A stretch of DNA of 64,000 nucleotides from Sciurus carolinensis (lineage: Eukaryota > Chordata > Mammalia > Rodentia > Sciuridae): the NCBI RefSeq assembly GCF_902686445.1, contig NW_025920104.1, positions 744,001 through 808,000 on the forward strand, in the 5' to 3' direction. The stretch's first letter is position 1; each line of letters begins with the position of its first letter. Shown here one piece after another: positions 1-11,984 of this stretch. The notes below the pieces were generated by a model. That model was not told the DNA's origin. It saw nothing but the letters and a program-made list of their open reading frames with translations, and did no database searches. Position numbers and translations under genes: made by a program.

Positions 1-760
1 TGATGTATTACACTCCCCTCACTATCACAGAGCCTCACACTTGTGCAGCTAGTTTGTTGTGTTCAGTATTGTGCATCATATTCTTTGTTTTTTCAAGCAT
101 CTATAGAATTTATTCAGCATAACCACAGACACATTGTTTCCATTCTGTCACATAGACACAAACACAGATACAGCACAATATCCATATTTAGCTAAATGCA
201 TTGCTTCTGAGACTTGTTTTTATATGCCACAACCCATCATTTAAATAATGGATATTTTCAATGCCAATTCCTTTGTTGACTTTCTCAACATCTTCTGCAG
301 ACATCTTCATGATTCCATCAGGTAGAGCATGCTATTTTCCTTCTTCCATGATTGCAATAGTATCTACTGCAGCAGAGTAAAGCTTAGCTCCAGGAGAAGT
401 TAAGCCTGGACACTTGATATTTGCTACACTGAGTACAAATGTGATGGCTCCTTTATCATCCTGCTGGTGTGGCAGAATACAAGGATATTTGTGAAGTAAC
501 ATTAGGGTTGGATAAAAAGGCCCTTGTCTTTTTCTAAAAAGTGGTAATTCTCCATTTACTTTAAGGATTTCTATATGTTCATGGCATCAGACTATTTTGA
601 CAGGATCATTCTTAAACATGATTTGATTAAGCCACAGTTCAATACCTGAAAATTGCTCTATAAACTGGCTCTTAATACCCTTAATAACTGATGTTTCAAC
701 TGGATGAAGTTGGAAACATTCTTTTTCATCAGATTATTGAACATGATCCAAGGTGAAGGG
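1..760 (-). pseudogene. MCTS1: MCTS1 processed pseudogene
   Basis: The minus strand carries an intronless, decayed copy of MCTS1, the PUA-domain translation re-initiation and recycling factor that binds DENR. The initiator ATG complement is at 742-744. Reading down from there, recognisable segments follow the MCTS1 order: an N-terminus containing NVSN, then [14 protein letters not shown], then GPFYPTL, then LLHKYP, then [13 protein letters not shown], then AAVDTIAIM, then [20 protein letters not shown], then LNDGLWH near position 215. The whole coding span is close to the 181-codon length of the family. It is broken: an in-frame stop precedes CHEHIEI, another follows the EEGK segment, and the C-terminal codons are altered. 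Bases 1 to about 205 look like the 3'UTR, so the copy may continue beyond the window edge. No introns are visible, which indicates retroposition. No function is expected. Confidence 0.88.
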
Positions 761-1284
761 GGCGACAAGAGGGAAGGGACTGGAATGGGAAAGAAGTTAA
801 ATTAGAAAGGCTCCTGTAGTTGCCCTTACACAAGGAAGGCCAGTACTGAGAGTCAGAGTTGTCCTCCAAAAGGTCCACAATCTTAAGACAGACATTGTGA
901 TGGTTAATTTTATGTGTCAACTTGGCTGGACCACGATACCCAGATAGATGGTCAAAAATTATTTTGGATGTTTCTATGGTGTTTTAAACTGACATTTAAG
1001 TTGGTGGACTTTTGAGTAAAGCAAATTGCCTCTCAGAATGTGGGGCAATCCAATGTGTTGCACGTCTGAACAGAACACAGACCAAAAGACTTACTCTACC
1101 CTCAGTGGCAGAGTAAGAGGGACATCTAAAAAATCAGCAAGGTCAGCTCTGCTGGTTTTCCACCTGCTAGCCAATCCTAAAGATTTTTAAACAACCAGCC
1201 TTCATTATACACATCATTGGTGAGTTGGTTCCTTAAAACAAATCTCTTTCTCAAGATGATCATTGTATACAGACACATACAAAA

Positions 1285-1304
1285 ACACACACACACACAC
1301 ACAC
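1285..1304. repeat. (AC)n microsatellite
   Basis: Ten uninterrupted AC units lie inside the ERV-L LTR. This is simple-sequence DNA with no coding content. Confidence 0.95.
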
Positions 1305-1372
1305 ATTATATATGTATATGTATATTCATGTATGGTGTATATATACCTATCTAGATGTTTGCTTATTCTATT

Positions 1373-1395
1373 TATATATATATATACATATATAT

Positions 1396-1436
<41 letters not shown>
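1373..1436. repeat. (TA)n microsatellite
   Basis: Roughly 64 bp of alternating TA with occasional C substitutions lies within the 3' part of the ERV-L LTR. It is likely length-variable. Confidence 0.9.
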
Positions 1437-1440
<4 letters not shown>

Positions 1441-1489
1441 CACAGACATCCTATTAGTTTTGTTTCTCTAGAGAACCCTAACTAACATA

Positions 1490-2840
1490 GATTTGAAGAA
1501 AGCAGAGCCAGAGATGGCAGATCATTACCCATAGTGAATGAACATGCTGTAAAGAATCACACAGAACCTGGAGAAAAGAAGACAGGCTGGCCTTCTGCAG
1601 AAGTCTGAAGAGCTACCATTGTGGAAAGAGTGGTCAGATGTATTTATGATTCCCATCAGTGACACGGTGTGTATAGACTGGGTTTGCTCAATGTAAGGGA
1701 TATCTTGCTAATAATATGAGCTGCTGACAATGGGGCAGGAATTCTGACAAGTAATGGGCCTCCTCATCTGTCAACGGATGTGCCTAAGCAGGAGCTGATG
1801 AGCATCATCAGGGATGCTTCAGAAGGGAGTCCTGTCCAGCAGAAAAGCTGGATTAGCTCAGGCACCTTTTCACTTTGTCATTGGACAATGAAGTCCATTG
1901 TTTCAGGATCCTATCTGTGCAGTGCTCAGTTATTAGACCTGGATCTTTGGGAAAAAAAATGCTACATTTTAGGATACAGTGCAAACATTCCTCAGTACTT
2001 CTCAAAATTATTTTGGTTGTCCCTTACTGATTAACATCTCCTAAGTGACTAATGGGTACTAGGCCCTGCCAAAAATGTTTAAGAATACCACTTTCCTATG
2101 GTTTCTGCTTCTTTTGTCTTTTGCTTCTTTTCTAGCTTCAGGTGTGTCTTCCCTGTCTTTAAAAATGTTCATCTCCTCTTCTTACCATGTTGGCAAATAG
2201 AGCACCAATTCTGTGGGAAGTTTCTTGACCATCCTAGACCCACAGAAATACATTTCTTGCCATACTCTACTGCACTTTATACTCATCTTGGTTACAGAAC
2301 AGAAGAAAAATTAACCAGATTTTTTTTTTTTATTTTTCCACATTCTAAGAAGATTGTCAACCACAAGAAAGCAGGATCTGGTACTGGCTTATTAAAGCCT
2401 AAATTTATTGAGAGATTTAACTTCCATTTACCCCACAGGAGAATGCACAGATGGAAGTGCCTGAGAAGCAGAGGCAGCCAGAACAGGGAGGGGGAGATGA
2501 AGGTGGTGACATTCTTGGGGAAAGTCCTGTAGGATTTAGACCTAGGCCCTGGTTATAATCAGAACTGCTAATGGTGGTTTGCTGTTTGTGAGGAGCCTGA
2601 GCCTCTGAATCAACATTAGAACTGATCTGGGATAGTGGCACATGATTCTTGTGTCCAAGCTCAGCCTGGAAGCCAAGGAACCTGTGAGAGATTCCCTAGT
2701 AAGCAGACCAAATGTGCAGGAAGAAATTGTTCACCATCTACTTCTATAAGATCTGCAGAGCACTGGAATGTCTGTATCTCCATTCTCTGTGCCCTCTCTT
2801 CTGTTACATGTGTTTTCATGATGCAAATTAAGTCACACAT
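1490..2840. other. Unassigned intergenic DNA
   Basis: I recognise no gene or repeat family here. The longest open frame (2098-2532, plus strand) has low-complexity, host-unlike composition and no domain. Any ERV-L internal remnant next to the LTR is too decayed for me to identify. Confidence 0.5.
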
Positions 2841-2844
2841 GCCT

Positions 2845-2950
2845 AGGAACTAGGTTAATGTAGGAACATATTGTGGATGCTGTATGGTTCATGGAAGAGG
2901 AACTAGGTGAATGTAGCAACATATTGTGGATGCTGTATGGTTCATGGAAG
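2845..2950. repeat. 53-bp tandem duplication
   Basis: Two head-to-tail 53-bp units (2845-2897 and 2898-2950) differ at only two positions. Each starts with AGGAACTAGG and ends with GTTCATGGAAG. The near identity makes this a fairly recent local duplication rather than part of an old interspersed repeat. Confidence 0.93.
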
Positions 2951-2974
2951 ACCAAGGCAAGATGTCCACTGCTT

Positions 2975-3288
2975 CATCTATAGCAAAATGCCATACACTG
3001 TGTGGCTTATAAAGAACAGACATGTGTTCCTCACAATAAAATAGAAAGTCCAAGAACAAGGTGCCTGTAGATTCAGTGTCTGGTGAAAGTCCACATTCTG
3101 GTTCATGGATAGCACCATCTTGTATTTTCTCAGAAAGTGGCATGAGGCTCTCTCTGGCCTTCTTTGTAAGGGCCCTTATCCCATTCCTGTAGGGCTCTAC
3201 CCTGGTGACTTAATCTCATCAATCTCATCCCAAAGTCTCCACCTCCAACACCATCATCCTGAAATTAAGGATTTCAACCCATCAACTT
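2975..3288 (-). mobile_element. MaLR LTR fragment (MLT1-like)
   Basis: The segment contains AATAGAAAGTCCAAGAACAA, later AAGGGCCCTTATCCCATTCC, and ends with ATTAAGGATTTCAACCCATC. This order is the reverse complement of MLT1-type MaLR LTRs. It is truncated at its end by the A-tail of the next L1 fragment. The assignment rests on pattern memory. Confidence 0.6.
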
Positions 3289-3810
3289 ATTTTTTTATCA
3301 TTTTTAACTTTTTTATTTTTTAATTTGTGCTAATTAGTTATACACAACAGTAAATGCATTTTGACACATTAGGAAGCACAATTTTTCATTCCTATGGCTG
3401 TACATGGTGCAGAGTCAAAAGGGTAGTGTAATCATACATATATATATAGGGTAATAATGTCCATCTCATTCCTCTGTCCTTCCCTTCCCATATCCCCTCC
3501 CTTCCCTTCACTCCCCTCTGCACATTCCAAAGTTTCTTCATTCTCCCCTCCTCCACTCCACCACCCTATTATGGATCAGCATCCACTTACCAGAGAAGAT
3601 ATTTGACCCTTGTTTTTTAGGATTTGGCTTATTTCCCTTAGCATGATAGTCTCTGGCTCCATTCATTTCCCTGCAATTGCCATAATTTTATTCTTCTTTA
3701 AGACCAAGTAATATTTAATTGTGTACAGGTACCACATTTTCTTTATCCATTCATCTGTTGAGGAGCATCTAGGTTGGTTTCACAGTTTAGCTATTGTGAA
3801 TTGAGCAGAA
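3289..3810 (-). mobile_element. L1 3' end, inverted
   Basis: This begins with a T-rich tract (complement of the A-tail), followed by a pyrimidine-rich stretch at 3470-3540 (complement of the G-rich L1 3'UTR). It then shows the complement of the C-terminal ORF2 region, including TTATCCATTCATCTGTTGA. It is a 5'-truncated rodent L1 insertion that broke into the adjacent MaLR LTR. Confidence 0.8.
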
Positions 3811-3814
3811 ACTC

Positions 3815-4390
3815 AAATATTTATAAACCAAAATCAATGAAATTTTATTCATAATAGTCTTAGGTTTGTGGAAACAACCTAAGAGAGATGTGTCTAAAAT
3901 GTGGTATAATTAGAAAATGGAATATTACTCAGCAATAAAAGGAATGGAATTCTGTCACATGTACTAAATTCCATGGATAAACCTTGGAAATATTATGCTA
4001 ATGAAATAAACCAGACACAAAAGGATATGTTATTATATGGTTCCATTTACATGAAGTATTTAGACTAAGCAAATATATAGTGCCAAATAATGGATTAGAG
4101 GTTTCCAGAGGCTGGAGGTGGTGGACAATATAATGAGAGAGTTAATGTTGAATGATTGTTTCTCTGATTCTTGCTCATTTATTCCTGTTTATCTATCTTC
4201 GAGTATTGGAAATTAGACTAACAAAATTAGTGGTTATAGTGTTTCTGTGTCACACAATGAAAAAGTTCTAGAAATAGTCATGATGGTTGCACAATGATGT
4301 AGATGTAATTAGTGTCAATGAATTATACACTTAAAATGGTTAAAATTGGAAGTCTTTTATATCCTACCACAGTTTTTGAAAGTTTATAAT
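3815..4390 (+). mobile_element. Old L1 3' end (L1M-like)
   Basis: The segment carries the end-of-ORF2 pattern around GGAATATTACTCAGCAATAA, then a 3'UTR with AATTATACACTTAAAATGGT. That 3'UTR signature is typical of old mammalian L1M subfamilies. It is heavily decayed and has no open frame. Confidence 0.65.
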
Positions 4391-4393
4391 ATA

Positions 4394-4475
4394 GGGTTGG
4401 AGGTGTAGCTCAGTGTTTGAGCACTTATATAATGTACAAGGCACTGGGTTTAATCCCTAGCTCTAAAAACAAAAG
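4394..4475 (+). mobile_element. ID SINE
   Basis: This tRNA-derived SINE starts at GGTTGGAGGTGTAGCTCAGT, with an A-box-like GTAGCTCAGTG, and carries a B-box-like GGTTTAATCCC. It is a mutated copy of the rodent ID family, related to tRNA-Ala. It is a retroposon, not a tRNA gene, because the cloverleaf cannot be completed. Confidence 0.8.
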
Positions 4476-5168
4476 TTAATAATATAACATATTAAAGTAC
4501 ATCAAATTAGAGAATAGCTGAATTTTGTGGTGTGTGAATTATACCTCAATAATGCTGTTTTTACAGAAAAGGGAAACCTACAATCATAGTTTATCAATGT
4601 TAGTATCCCCACTTAGTATGAACAAATCGAGGCCAGGACTTGAGTCTTTTCATTTTTATTTACCCTGTGACTCTTCTAGTGTCTGGTGTGTGGTATACCC
4701 ACTGACTGGGTCTTCATCTAAGCATCATTGATGATTAACTAGTTCTTGCTACATGATCTTTTGTCATAAAAGTTTTTTTTTCTGACCATGGCAGGTATGT
4801 TTACTTTTTTTTTTTTTCTTACTAGGGTGACAGGCTTCAAAAGACAATGTCTGATAGAAGTGCAATTATTCTGCCTGCTTTTCTAACTGGTGAAAGATTT
4901 CCATTTTTTTGTGAAATTGTAACTTTCCAAACATGCGTAGCTCAGATTGATGCTCATAATCCTTATTTCCCCCTTTTCCTCTTAATTTCCTTTTAACCAC
5001 TCTTTATTAGTCTTTACATCTTCAGAGATAGATAAAATATTATCACAGAGAGAAAATTGAAATATTTTCTCTAACACAAAATAACAAAAATTGAAAATTT
5101 TGTTATACAAAATAACTCTGCCACTGTATCTTCTTTCTGCAGTTTTTTTTCAAAAACATGGACCCTTT

Positions 5169-5266
5169 GGGCTTGCCTCAGAGAAACATAAACTAAAACT
5201 GGAACAACACAAAGGAGATTAGCATGGCCTTTGTGCAAGAATCACATACATTTCTATGAAGTTTTT
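5169..5266 (+). pseudogene. U6 snRNA pseudogene
   Basis: About 98 bp align in order with U6 snRNA. A degenerate 5' GCTTGCCTC is followed by ACTAAAACTGGAACAACAC, then GGAGATTAGCATGGCC, then TGTGCAAGAATCACA, and it ends in a T-run as U6 does. Many substitutions exist, including in the conserved ACAGAGA-box region, which reads ACAAAGGAGA. It is a decayed RNA-mediated copy and not a working spliceosomal RNA gene. I saw no proximal sequence element or TATA box upstream in the usual U6 arrangement. Confidence 0.85.
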
Positions 5267-5427
5267 GCCAGTAGGTTAAAGGAAGGAAATCAGGGGGAGG
5301 GAGGAAGAGAGGGGAAGAGGAGAAACTGGGGATTAAAATTAATTATGTTTTATGTATGTAAATATGCCACAATGAGACTCAGTATTTTGTATAATTATTA
5401 TGTACCAATTTAGAAAATGAACATTTT

Positions 5428-5645
5428 GCTGGGCACAGTGGCACACACACCTGTAATCTCAGTGCCTTTGGAGGCTGAGGTAAGAGGATCTAAAGTATGA
5501 GGCCAGCCTCAGCAGCTTAGTGATGCCCTAAGCAATTTAGCAAGGCCCTGTCTCAAAATAAAAAATAAAACAATCTGGAGATGTGGCTTAGTAGTTAAAT
5601 GCCACTGGGTTCAATTTCTGGTACAAAAAGAAAAAAGAAAAAAGA
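5428..5645 (+). mobile_element. Dimeric 7SL/B1 + ID SINE
   Basis: The left half is 7SL/B1-like: GCTGGGCACAGTGGCACACA, then CCTGTAATCTCAG, then CAAGGCCCTGTCTC. The right half is ID-like, with GGAGATGTGGCTTAG and CTGGGTTCAATTTCTGGTAC, followed by an A-rich tail. This B1-ID dimer is characteristic of squirrel-related rodents. The flanks AACATTTT and AGCATTTT are a possible imperfect TSD. Confidence 0.85.
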
Positions 5646-7479
5646 GCATTTTATGTGTTTACTTCTTGATTACAAATGATAGAATGCAGACTTGAACTAG
5701 CTTGATTATCACAAGAATTTGTTACAAGATTTCTTACAAGAATATGATCAGAGTACCTCAGAGTACCCCCCAGCAACCAAGGACAACCATCAGTGATTAG
5801 GATGCTCTAGGTACAAATAAGATAAATCTAGGATCTAACTGTATGAAACCACAAGAGGAAAAAAATCATCTTGGACTGCTGGTGGAGGCAGAGACTACAG
5901 TCTGCATGATTCTACTGCAGCTGCTCTTCTGTGGACTAGAGACAAAGTCCTCCAGCTCCAAAGAGATGGGGAGCAGTGGAGTCAGAGAGATCTTAACTCA
6001 CCCTGTTTGCTTGCCTCATGCCAACAGGTGCATACCCCTGATCTATATAATGAACAATAAAGTATCATGTAGCCTTGAAGTCAGGATGGGGAGGACCTCC
6101 TTAAAGTTCACCCCGGCTACTCATTTTCTTAAGGCTGAGGAACACCTAAACTTCTTTCAGAGGATGGTGGTAACAGGTGTTCTGTTAACACCTATTAACC
6201 TCCAAAGGGGCTTCTCTACCCCATTTGGAGGTTGATGTCTCCAAGAAGGGTTGATTTTACTTCCAGACTTCCAGTCCACCTTTCTTTCTTTCTTCAGTGT
6301 TGAAGAGCTGCTCACCATTTTTATTGCTGCTGCCCTTTTGGCACTGGGGACCTCATTCACTGAAGTGTGGATTATCCTTGTGCTCATCAATACATTGACA
6401 ATCATCAGTGGAGAACCAATTACACAGGTGGCTGTGGTCACAGAGATGAATACGCTGTCTCCTCCTCAAGGAGCTGGCAATCTAGCATAAAGAGGTATTT
6501 AAATAAACAATCATGCTATACATTAAGGTAGCAGAACTGTGGAAGGTGGTGTGAGAACACAGAGGAAAGCATGCTGTCACATGGGGGCCAGGACCAGCAC
6601 CAGGGCTTTAGGGTAGGCTTTGCTCTGAGAGAGCAATTTATTAAATATAGATTTTTATTCTTAGTTTTAACAATGAAATTTATGTAAAGAATTGAGAAAA
6701 TGCAATATAGGCAAGAAGAGCATATTGCCACACCCATTTTCTAGCAATGTATTACATATTGTTTACTGTAACCTTTACTTATTTATTTTTTGCTCTAAAA
6801 TGGGACAAAGTATTCCACTCAATGATTCTAAAGGTATTTGAAGGAATTCATAAGGGCACCCATTTTTTTAACCCAAAGCAATTAAGAAATGGCAGGTGGA
6901 GAACCAGAGTATGATCCTTACTCTTAATTGAGGTGAAATTGGGAAACATTGCTTATGATGAGAGACAGTGAGCTTGCTGACTCCATTCCTTAGAAGAATC
7001 CTTCCAAGAAATGCTTAGGTCTAGGGAGCAGACAGCTGGCCACTTCTCCTGCCTTGATTCTGGACAGAGGAAGAAAGGGAGCAACTACCCCAAGCAAATA
7101 ATCTTTGATCACCTCCACCAATGTCTGTAATCACCAACCATGGCAAAGCCCATGATTCCTCTTTGGGGAGGAGGAAAATGTGGGGAAAGAAATCAGTTTT
7201 GTAGAAAACCCACAACCTCGAAGGAAGAGTCATCACCCACTACTTACGAAGGTAAGGTAAGGTCCTGCTAGCTTACTTAACTAACTACTGTATATTTAGA
7301 TTGTTTCCAAACAACATTGAAATCAGATGTCTGTATAATTAATCTTTGTGTAAATTTATGGTAATTTCCTGAAGACAAATTCCTAGAAGTGGAATTCCTA
7401 GGGTGAAAGATATAAACATGTTTTTATGTTTTTAAATGCATTTTATCATATTTTCCTCTAGAAAGTGTACATCAATTTA

Positions 7480-7556
7480 GGGATGGGGATGTGAGTCAGT
7501 GATAGAGTGCTTGCCTAGCACTCATGAAATCCTAGGTTCGATCCTCAGCATCACCC
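7480..7556 (+). mobile_element. ID SINE
   Basis: The copy reads GGGATGGGGATGTGAGTCAG, then GAGTGCTTGCCTAGCAC, then GGTTCGATCCTCAGCATC. It has well-kept A and B boxes of the rodent ID family. Confidence 0.85.
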
Positions 7557-7664
7557 TCATAAATTTACATTACTACTGGCATATATGAGAACTTGTCCCA
7601 CATACATCGTTTCTACTTCAGTTCTCTCTTTTCAATCTTTGTGAATTTGATGGGAAAAACATTT

Positions 7665-7920
7665 GTGCTTCAGTTTTTTTTTTTTTTTGATTTTGAGTCT
7701 TTTCTTTCTTCTTCTTCTTTTTTTTTTTTTTTTTTTGGTACAAGGAACTGATTGAACCCAGGGGCACTTAACCACTGAACCAATCCTTTTTTGAGACAGA
7801 GTCTTGATAGGATGCTTGGGGCCTTGCTAAATTGCTAAAGTTGGCTTTGAACTTGCAATCATCCTCACTCAGCCTTCTGAGCTGCTAGGATTACAGGTGT
7901 TCAGCATCACACCTTGAGCA
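7665..7920 (-). mobile_element. Dimeric B1-ID SINE, inverted
   Basis: A T-rich tail complement is followed by TTGAACCCAGGGGCACTTAA and CACTGAACC (complement of the ID half). Then come TTTTTGAGACAGAGTCTTG and GATTACAGGTGTTCAGCATC (complement of the 7SL/B1 half). Confidence 0.85.
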
Positions 7921-7999
7921 GTCTTGATGGAGAAGTCTTTCTGGAAGACAACATGGCAAAACAGGAGAATTTTTCAAAGGTTTAGAGCCCAGAGATTAT

Positions 8000-9240
8000 T
8001 CCTCTTCCTTCCCCTTTAACACATAGGTTTTATTTTCCAACTATGGAGACATCATAATGAAATATGGAAAGGATGATTCTGGAAAAATACATTACTTAAT
8101 AATTCTGTGGCCTGAGGCAAGATGAGCCTAAATGTCCTCATCGTAAAGTGGGACTAATATATGTCCCAGTGGACAGTGAATAAATCTGTTACCATTCTGG
8201 AATCATCTTGCCATTTCTGGGATAGGCAGATCTGAGAGTGACTTCCTTTCTTCCTCACCTCTATGTGTGTATATCTGTCTCTCCCTGACCTCACAGGGTG
8301 GAGGGGTAGTTGGCAGTGCTTTGGACACTTCCAGGATTTCTGACCCACTACCTAGTAAACTCTCTTTGCCCTGGGAAATCTACACCTAGTACTTGTCCCA
8401 AGAGCCCATGCTTGTGTCCATTTCATCTTGGGGCTGATGGTGACATTTGGGAATCAATAGTCAGGGTGCACACCACACCTGTGTGGAGTCTTTCAAGTTA
8501 CCCTCCCCATCCCCCCACCTGGCCAGTTAAAGACTAGTCAGGGAAGGACTGGTCACAGGTGGGATCTTCATAAATGCCATGGGCCAAATTTTCATCTCTC
8601 ACTGTACAACATCCCTTCCAAAAGCAGCATTAGGAGCTTATTTACTTACACGTTTATTTGTTTACATAGTTAATTATTTGGTTTATAAAAGTCACCACCT
8701 GGCAAAAGTGCATGTTTAAAACAAATGTACACCACAACTGCAAATAAACTGCTTACCCAACAGTGGGTTTTTCAGGTAGCCCCTGGGTGTTAAGTTGAGG
8801 TTGCCCTTAAGCTGGGCAGAAATCATTCCAGCACTAACATAACCAGAGGTCTGGCTCACAAGGACATGACCGCATTCTCTCAACAAATATTTATGGGGAA
8901 GTAAGCATTTGCAAATCCCTGTGTGCACAACCATGGGAAACTTGCAGATCTGGGAGTTATTGCTGTTGTCCTCAAGCAAAGAAGATGCAGACCAGAATCA
9001 CCATTTCCAGGCATAAGTAAGTTGCCTGCTGACACATCAGAGTAGAATAAGGCTTCAGTGGCAGATGCAATTGTGGGTGTATGGGAGGAGGGCACCCATC
9101 CTTCCCCAGAGTCATTGGCATATGCACAGCATGGCTCCATCCTGACACATTCCTTTCATTCAGCACTAAACTGTATCCCCCTTCAATGCATCCCCCACAC
9201 CCTACTCCTCACCAGGGCTGCCCAGACTCACTTGCCACCT
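8000..9240. other. Unassigned intergenic DNA
   Basis: I recognise no gene here. A weak MIR-like stretch around 8085-8160 (GTCCTCATCGTAAAGTGGGA) may be an ancient SINE fragment. The short open frames on either strand have no domain or start context that supports them. Confidence 0.45.
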
Positions 9241-9254
9241 ATCTTCTCTCATCC

Positions 9255-9520
9255 TTAGTGTCTTCCCTCCCACTTCACAGGGAGTCATTGAGGTCTCTGC
9301 TCCAATGCCATCTGTTCCAGGAGGTCTTTCTTCCCCTTCTAGTCCCAAAGGTCTCACCACCAGTGATGCCCTTGCACTCACCTCATTTATCCCCTTTGGA
9401 GCAATAGCTGGAGTCTAAAATCATCATGTGACTTTGAGTACTTGTCTACTGTCAGTTGTCCCTCTAAAAGTTAAACTCTTGACAGCAGAGACCTCATCTA
9501 TCTGGTCACTGTTGACTCCC
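9255..9520 (+). mobile_element. L2-like LINE 3' remnant
   Basis: The order CTCTGCTCCAATGCCATCTG, then CCAGGAGGTCTTTCTTCC, then CTTGACAGCAGAGACCTCAT follows the 3' end of ancient LINE-2. It is weak and old. The two open frames that overlap it are by-products. Confidence 0.45.
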
Positions 9521-9539
9521 CAGCCTTTAGAAGAAAATG

Positions 9540-11980
9540 TGACTCACCATGGTTACCCAAATGATGTTTATTCAGCAAAAGATGACTTCTTCCAGGTCTC
9601 ACCCACAACCAAAGATGACCATGGCTTCATTCATGGAGATGAGCTTGCAGCAGCTGTGATGCAGTTTAACTGCATAGATGGGCTTCAGTGGGTCTTTCAG
9701 AGAGCATCTAAATTTACATTCAAAGTTTTATGTGTATGTGCATTTTCCTGGGATGGGTTGCCATAGTCAGTTTCAGATTTCCAAAGGTATTTATGACATT
9801 CTGCCTCCTACCAAATAGGAGAAGCCTCCAGTGGACTCTGTGGGATCCTGAAGCTCTATGTCTCTGCTAAGGTGGGGGTGGTAAAAGAAAAAGAGCAAAG
9901 CCAACTGGTACTGTTTCTGGAAACTTCTCTATGTCATTGTCTCGTGCAAAGCCTGAGATTCCTGGGAGTTTCGTCAAGGTTCTTGGTGGACCGTGTGTGT
10001 GTGTGTAATGGGGAAGACCTGGAGAACAGACTTTACACATTGAATTCCATCTACAGTTCATTTAGGAAATATCTTCCATTGCTTTAGGAAAGGGAAGGGG
10101 GAGAGGTGGGTGAAAGCCCTTCTTACAAGAACAGGTGGTGTTTGACCACAAAGTGGTCACATCCCAGTAAGACCTTTATAAATTTAAAAATATCAGAAAT
10201 AAAAAATGCTTTTAATATACCTAATTTACCAAATCTCATAGTTTAGCTATGTATTCATCGTCACTGCTCAGCATCATAAATAAGAGAGGATCTGACCATA
10301 TGTCACTAGCCTGGTAAAAAGATCCATATTCAAAATTCCAAGTGTGGTTTTGAATGCACATTTCTTTGAACCATTCTAAAGCTGAAGTATCTTAAGGTGA
10401 ACCTTAATAAGTTGGATACTGAGACAGGGATTTGAGATAAAAAGATAGTGAGTCTCAAAGAAAATACCCATGAGACATTGAAATGCCAAAAGCACTCAGG
10501 AAAAATTGCAATTCCTGAGTTACATGTCCTTAGCCTGTGCCCTTGACCATGCCCTTATAACATGAGGAAAATGTACAAGTGCAAGGAAGACTGACTCTAA
10601 ATTGTGTAGCTCCATCCACACTGGCTCCATTCTAGTGCAGTCCCTAGCACCAGCCTCCTGTAAATATTAACACCCCATACCAAGGGATTGCTGTCCCTCC
10701 CTCTGGAGGTGATCTGCATTATTACTTGAATGCATATTTCTTGCTTTAACCCAAAGGCATCTCTCTTGAGAATGCCCCCATTCTCCCTTGAATATTTATC
10801 TACTTTCCTAAACAAAACTCTGTCTATGTCTTTTTGGCATGTGCTGAAATTCACTGGTCCTGAGTCAACTTCCCCCTTCTCTCTGGGAATGGTTCAGACC
10901 CTTGTTTAGAGACATGTTTTCTCTCATGACAGGAAATATCTGTGTTTAAGAGAAATTAAAGAAGAATCTATTTTCCTATGTAGTTGATCCCATGTCTAGA
11001 GAAATGGGAGTCTGAGATGCTCCCATGATGTAGAAGCCTCTTTCTGCTCTGAGGGGATACAGAGAGACCCTCTGAGAAATGCTCTGTCCTTTGAAAGAAT
11101 TACCCAGTCACCTCCAAGAACAAATCCTAAGAGAAAAATTCCAATGACTCAAAAATCCTGGGTTTCACAGGCAACTCCTATTCTCTACTAGCTTCACGAC
11201 AGGGAGGGATTGAACAACCTAGGAAAAAGAAGGAGCTTAGACAAGAAGCCACCTGACTGCCCTCATTGGATCTCCAGGCATTGGTCACCACATGTAAGGG
11301 GACAGGTACCTGCATCTGCATGAGTCACATGGAGATGTTTTGCTCCTTGTCAATTCACCAGGTATCTTCTAATTCCATTCCCAGCGGGTCACGCTACCCC
11401 AAAAAACCAACTAGCATTTTTCTCAAAGACAGCAAATAACTTCACGGGTACATGAAAAGGAAAGGGCAGGGAGAGGATTCAAGACTGAGAAAGTAATGAG
11501 CAGCCTGTGAGCATTATTGTAAGGTGACCACAGATAATCATGCTGAATTGCTGGACAACTGTGTAGACCTTTTTGGTGGCTTTCCTCTCCTAGAAAGGAT
11601 CAGAGGGTGCAGCTCTGTGACCTGCAGGACTCTGCATTTCCTGCTTTCTTCCCCATTGGTCCATGGCTGCCTGCCCTAAGCATGCCAGCCATGGAGGCCA
11701 AGAGCAGGGTCTGGTGTTAGACAAAAGTGTAAGTGAGGATCCTGTCTCCCACTGATTCCTTTGTTTGCAGCTGTCCCTGATAGTAGGTAGTATCTTCCTA
11801 CAGGAATCCTAAGTCAGACAGATCTCTCTGTGGATGACTAGTTGGTCCTCAGAGAGTTGCTGCCAAATCCAGTTGGTCCTCAGAGAGTCTTCAGAAGAGT
11901 CTTCTAAAATTTTAGCCATCAAGTATACTTTGCATTCAGGTCATAGTTTTAAAGTTTAACTATCTCAGCCAAAAGTAACT
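9540..11980. other. Unassigned intergenic DNA
   Basis: No gene, RNA gene or confidently named repeat is visible. A small direct repeat, AGTTGGTCCTCAGAGAGT, occurs at about 11840 and 11871. Open frames of 60-112 codons are isolated and featureless. Confidence 0.45.
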
Positions 11981-11984
11981 TAGC

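Larger units (their letters stand above)
896..1487 (+). mobile_element. ERV-L LTR (MLT2-type)
   Basis: This stretch starts with TGTGATGGTTAATTTTATGT and ends with TTCTCTAGAGAACCCTAACT followed by AACA. Both ends match the MLT2 LTR family of class III (ERV-L) retroviruses, with the TG...CA termini of an LTR. The 3' half is swollen by (AC)n and (TA)n microsatellites, which commonly grow at this place in the family. I could not find a clean target-site duplication, and no internal ERV-L genes are recognisable downstream. The family call is from remembered consensus. Confidence 0.8.

Noticed and set aside
2098..2532. 144-codon open frame
   Set aside because: No domain, phenylalanine-rich low-complexity start and no support from start context or repeats; expected by chance.
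4394..4475. tRNA gene-like A and B boxes in this and other ID copies
   Set aside because: They are SINE promoters inherited from a tRNA; the arms do not form a tRNA cloverleaf and the copies have A-rich tails.
6251..6490. 79-codon frame with hydrophobic stretch
   Set aside because: It starts at a weak context, matches no family I know, and lies in repeat-rich DNA; a membrane protein fragment is not supported.
9428..9766. 112-codon open frame
   Set aside because: It overlaps an ancient L2-like remnant and begins at a non-ATG codon; no domain.
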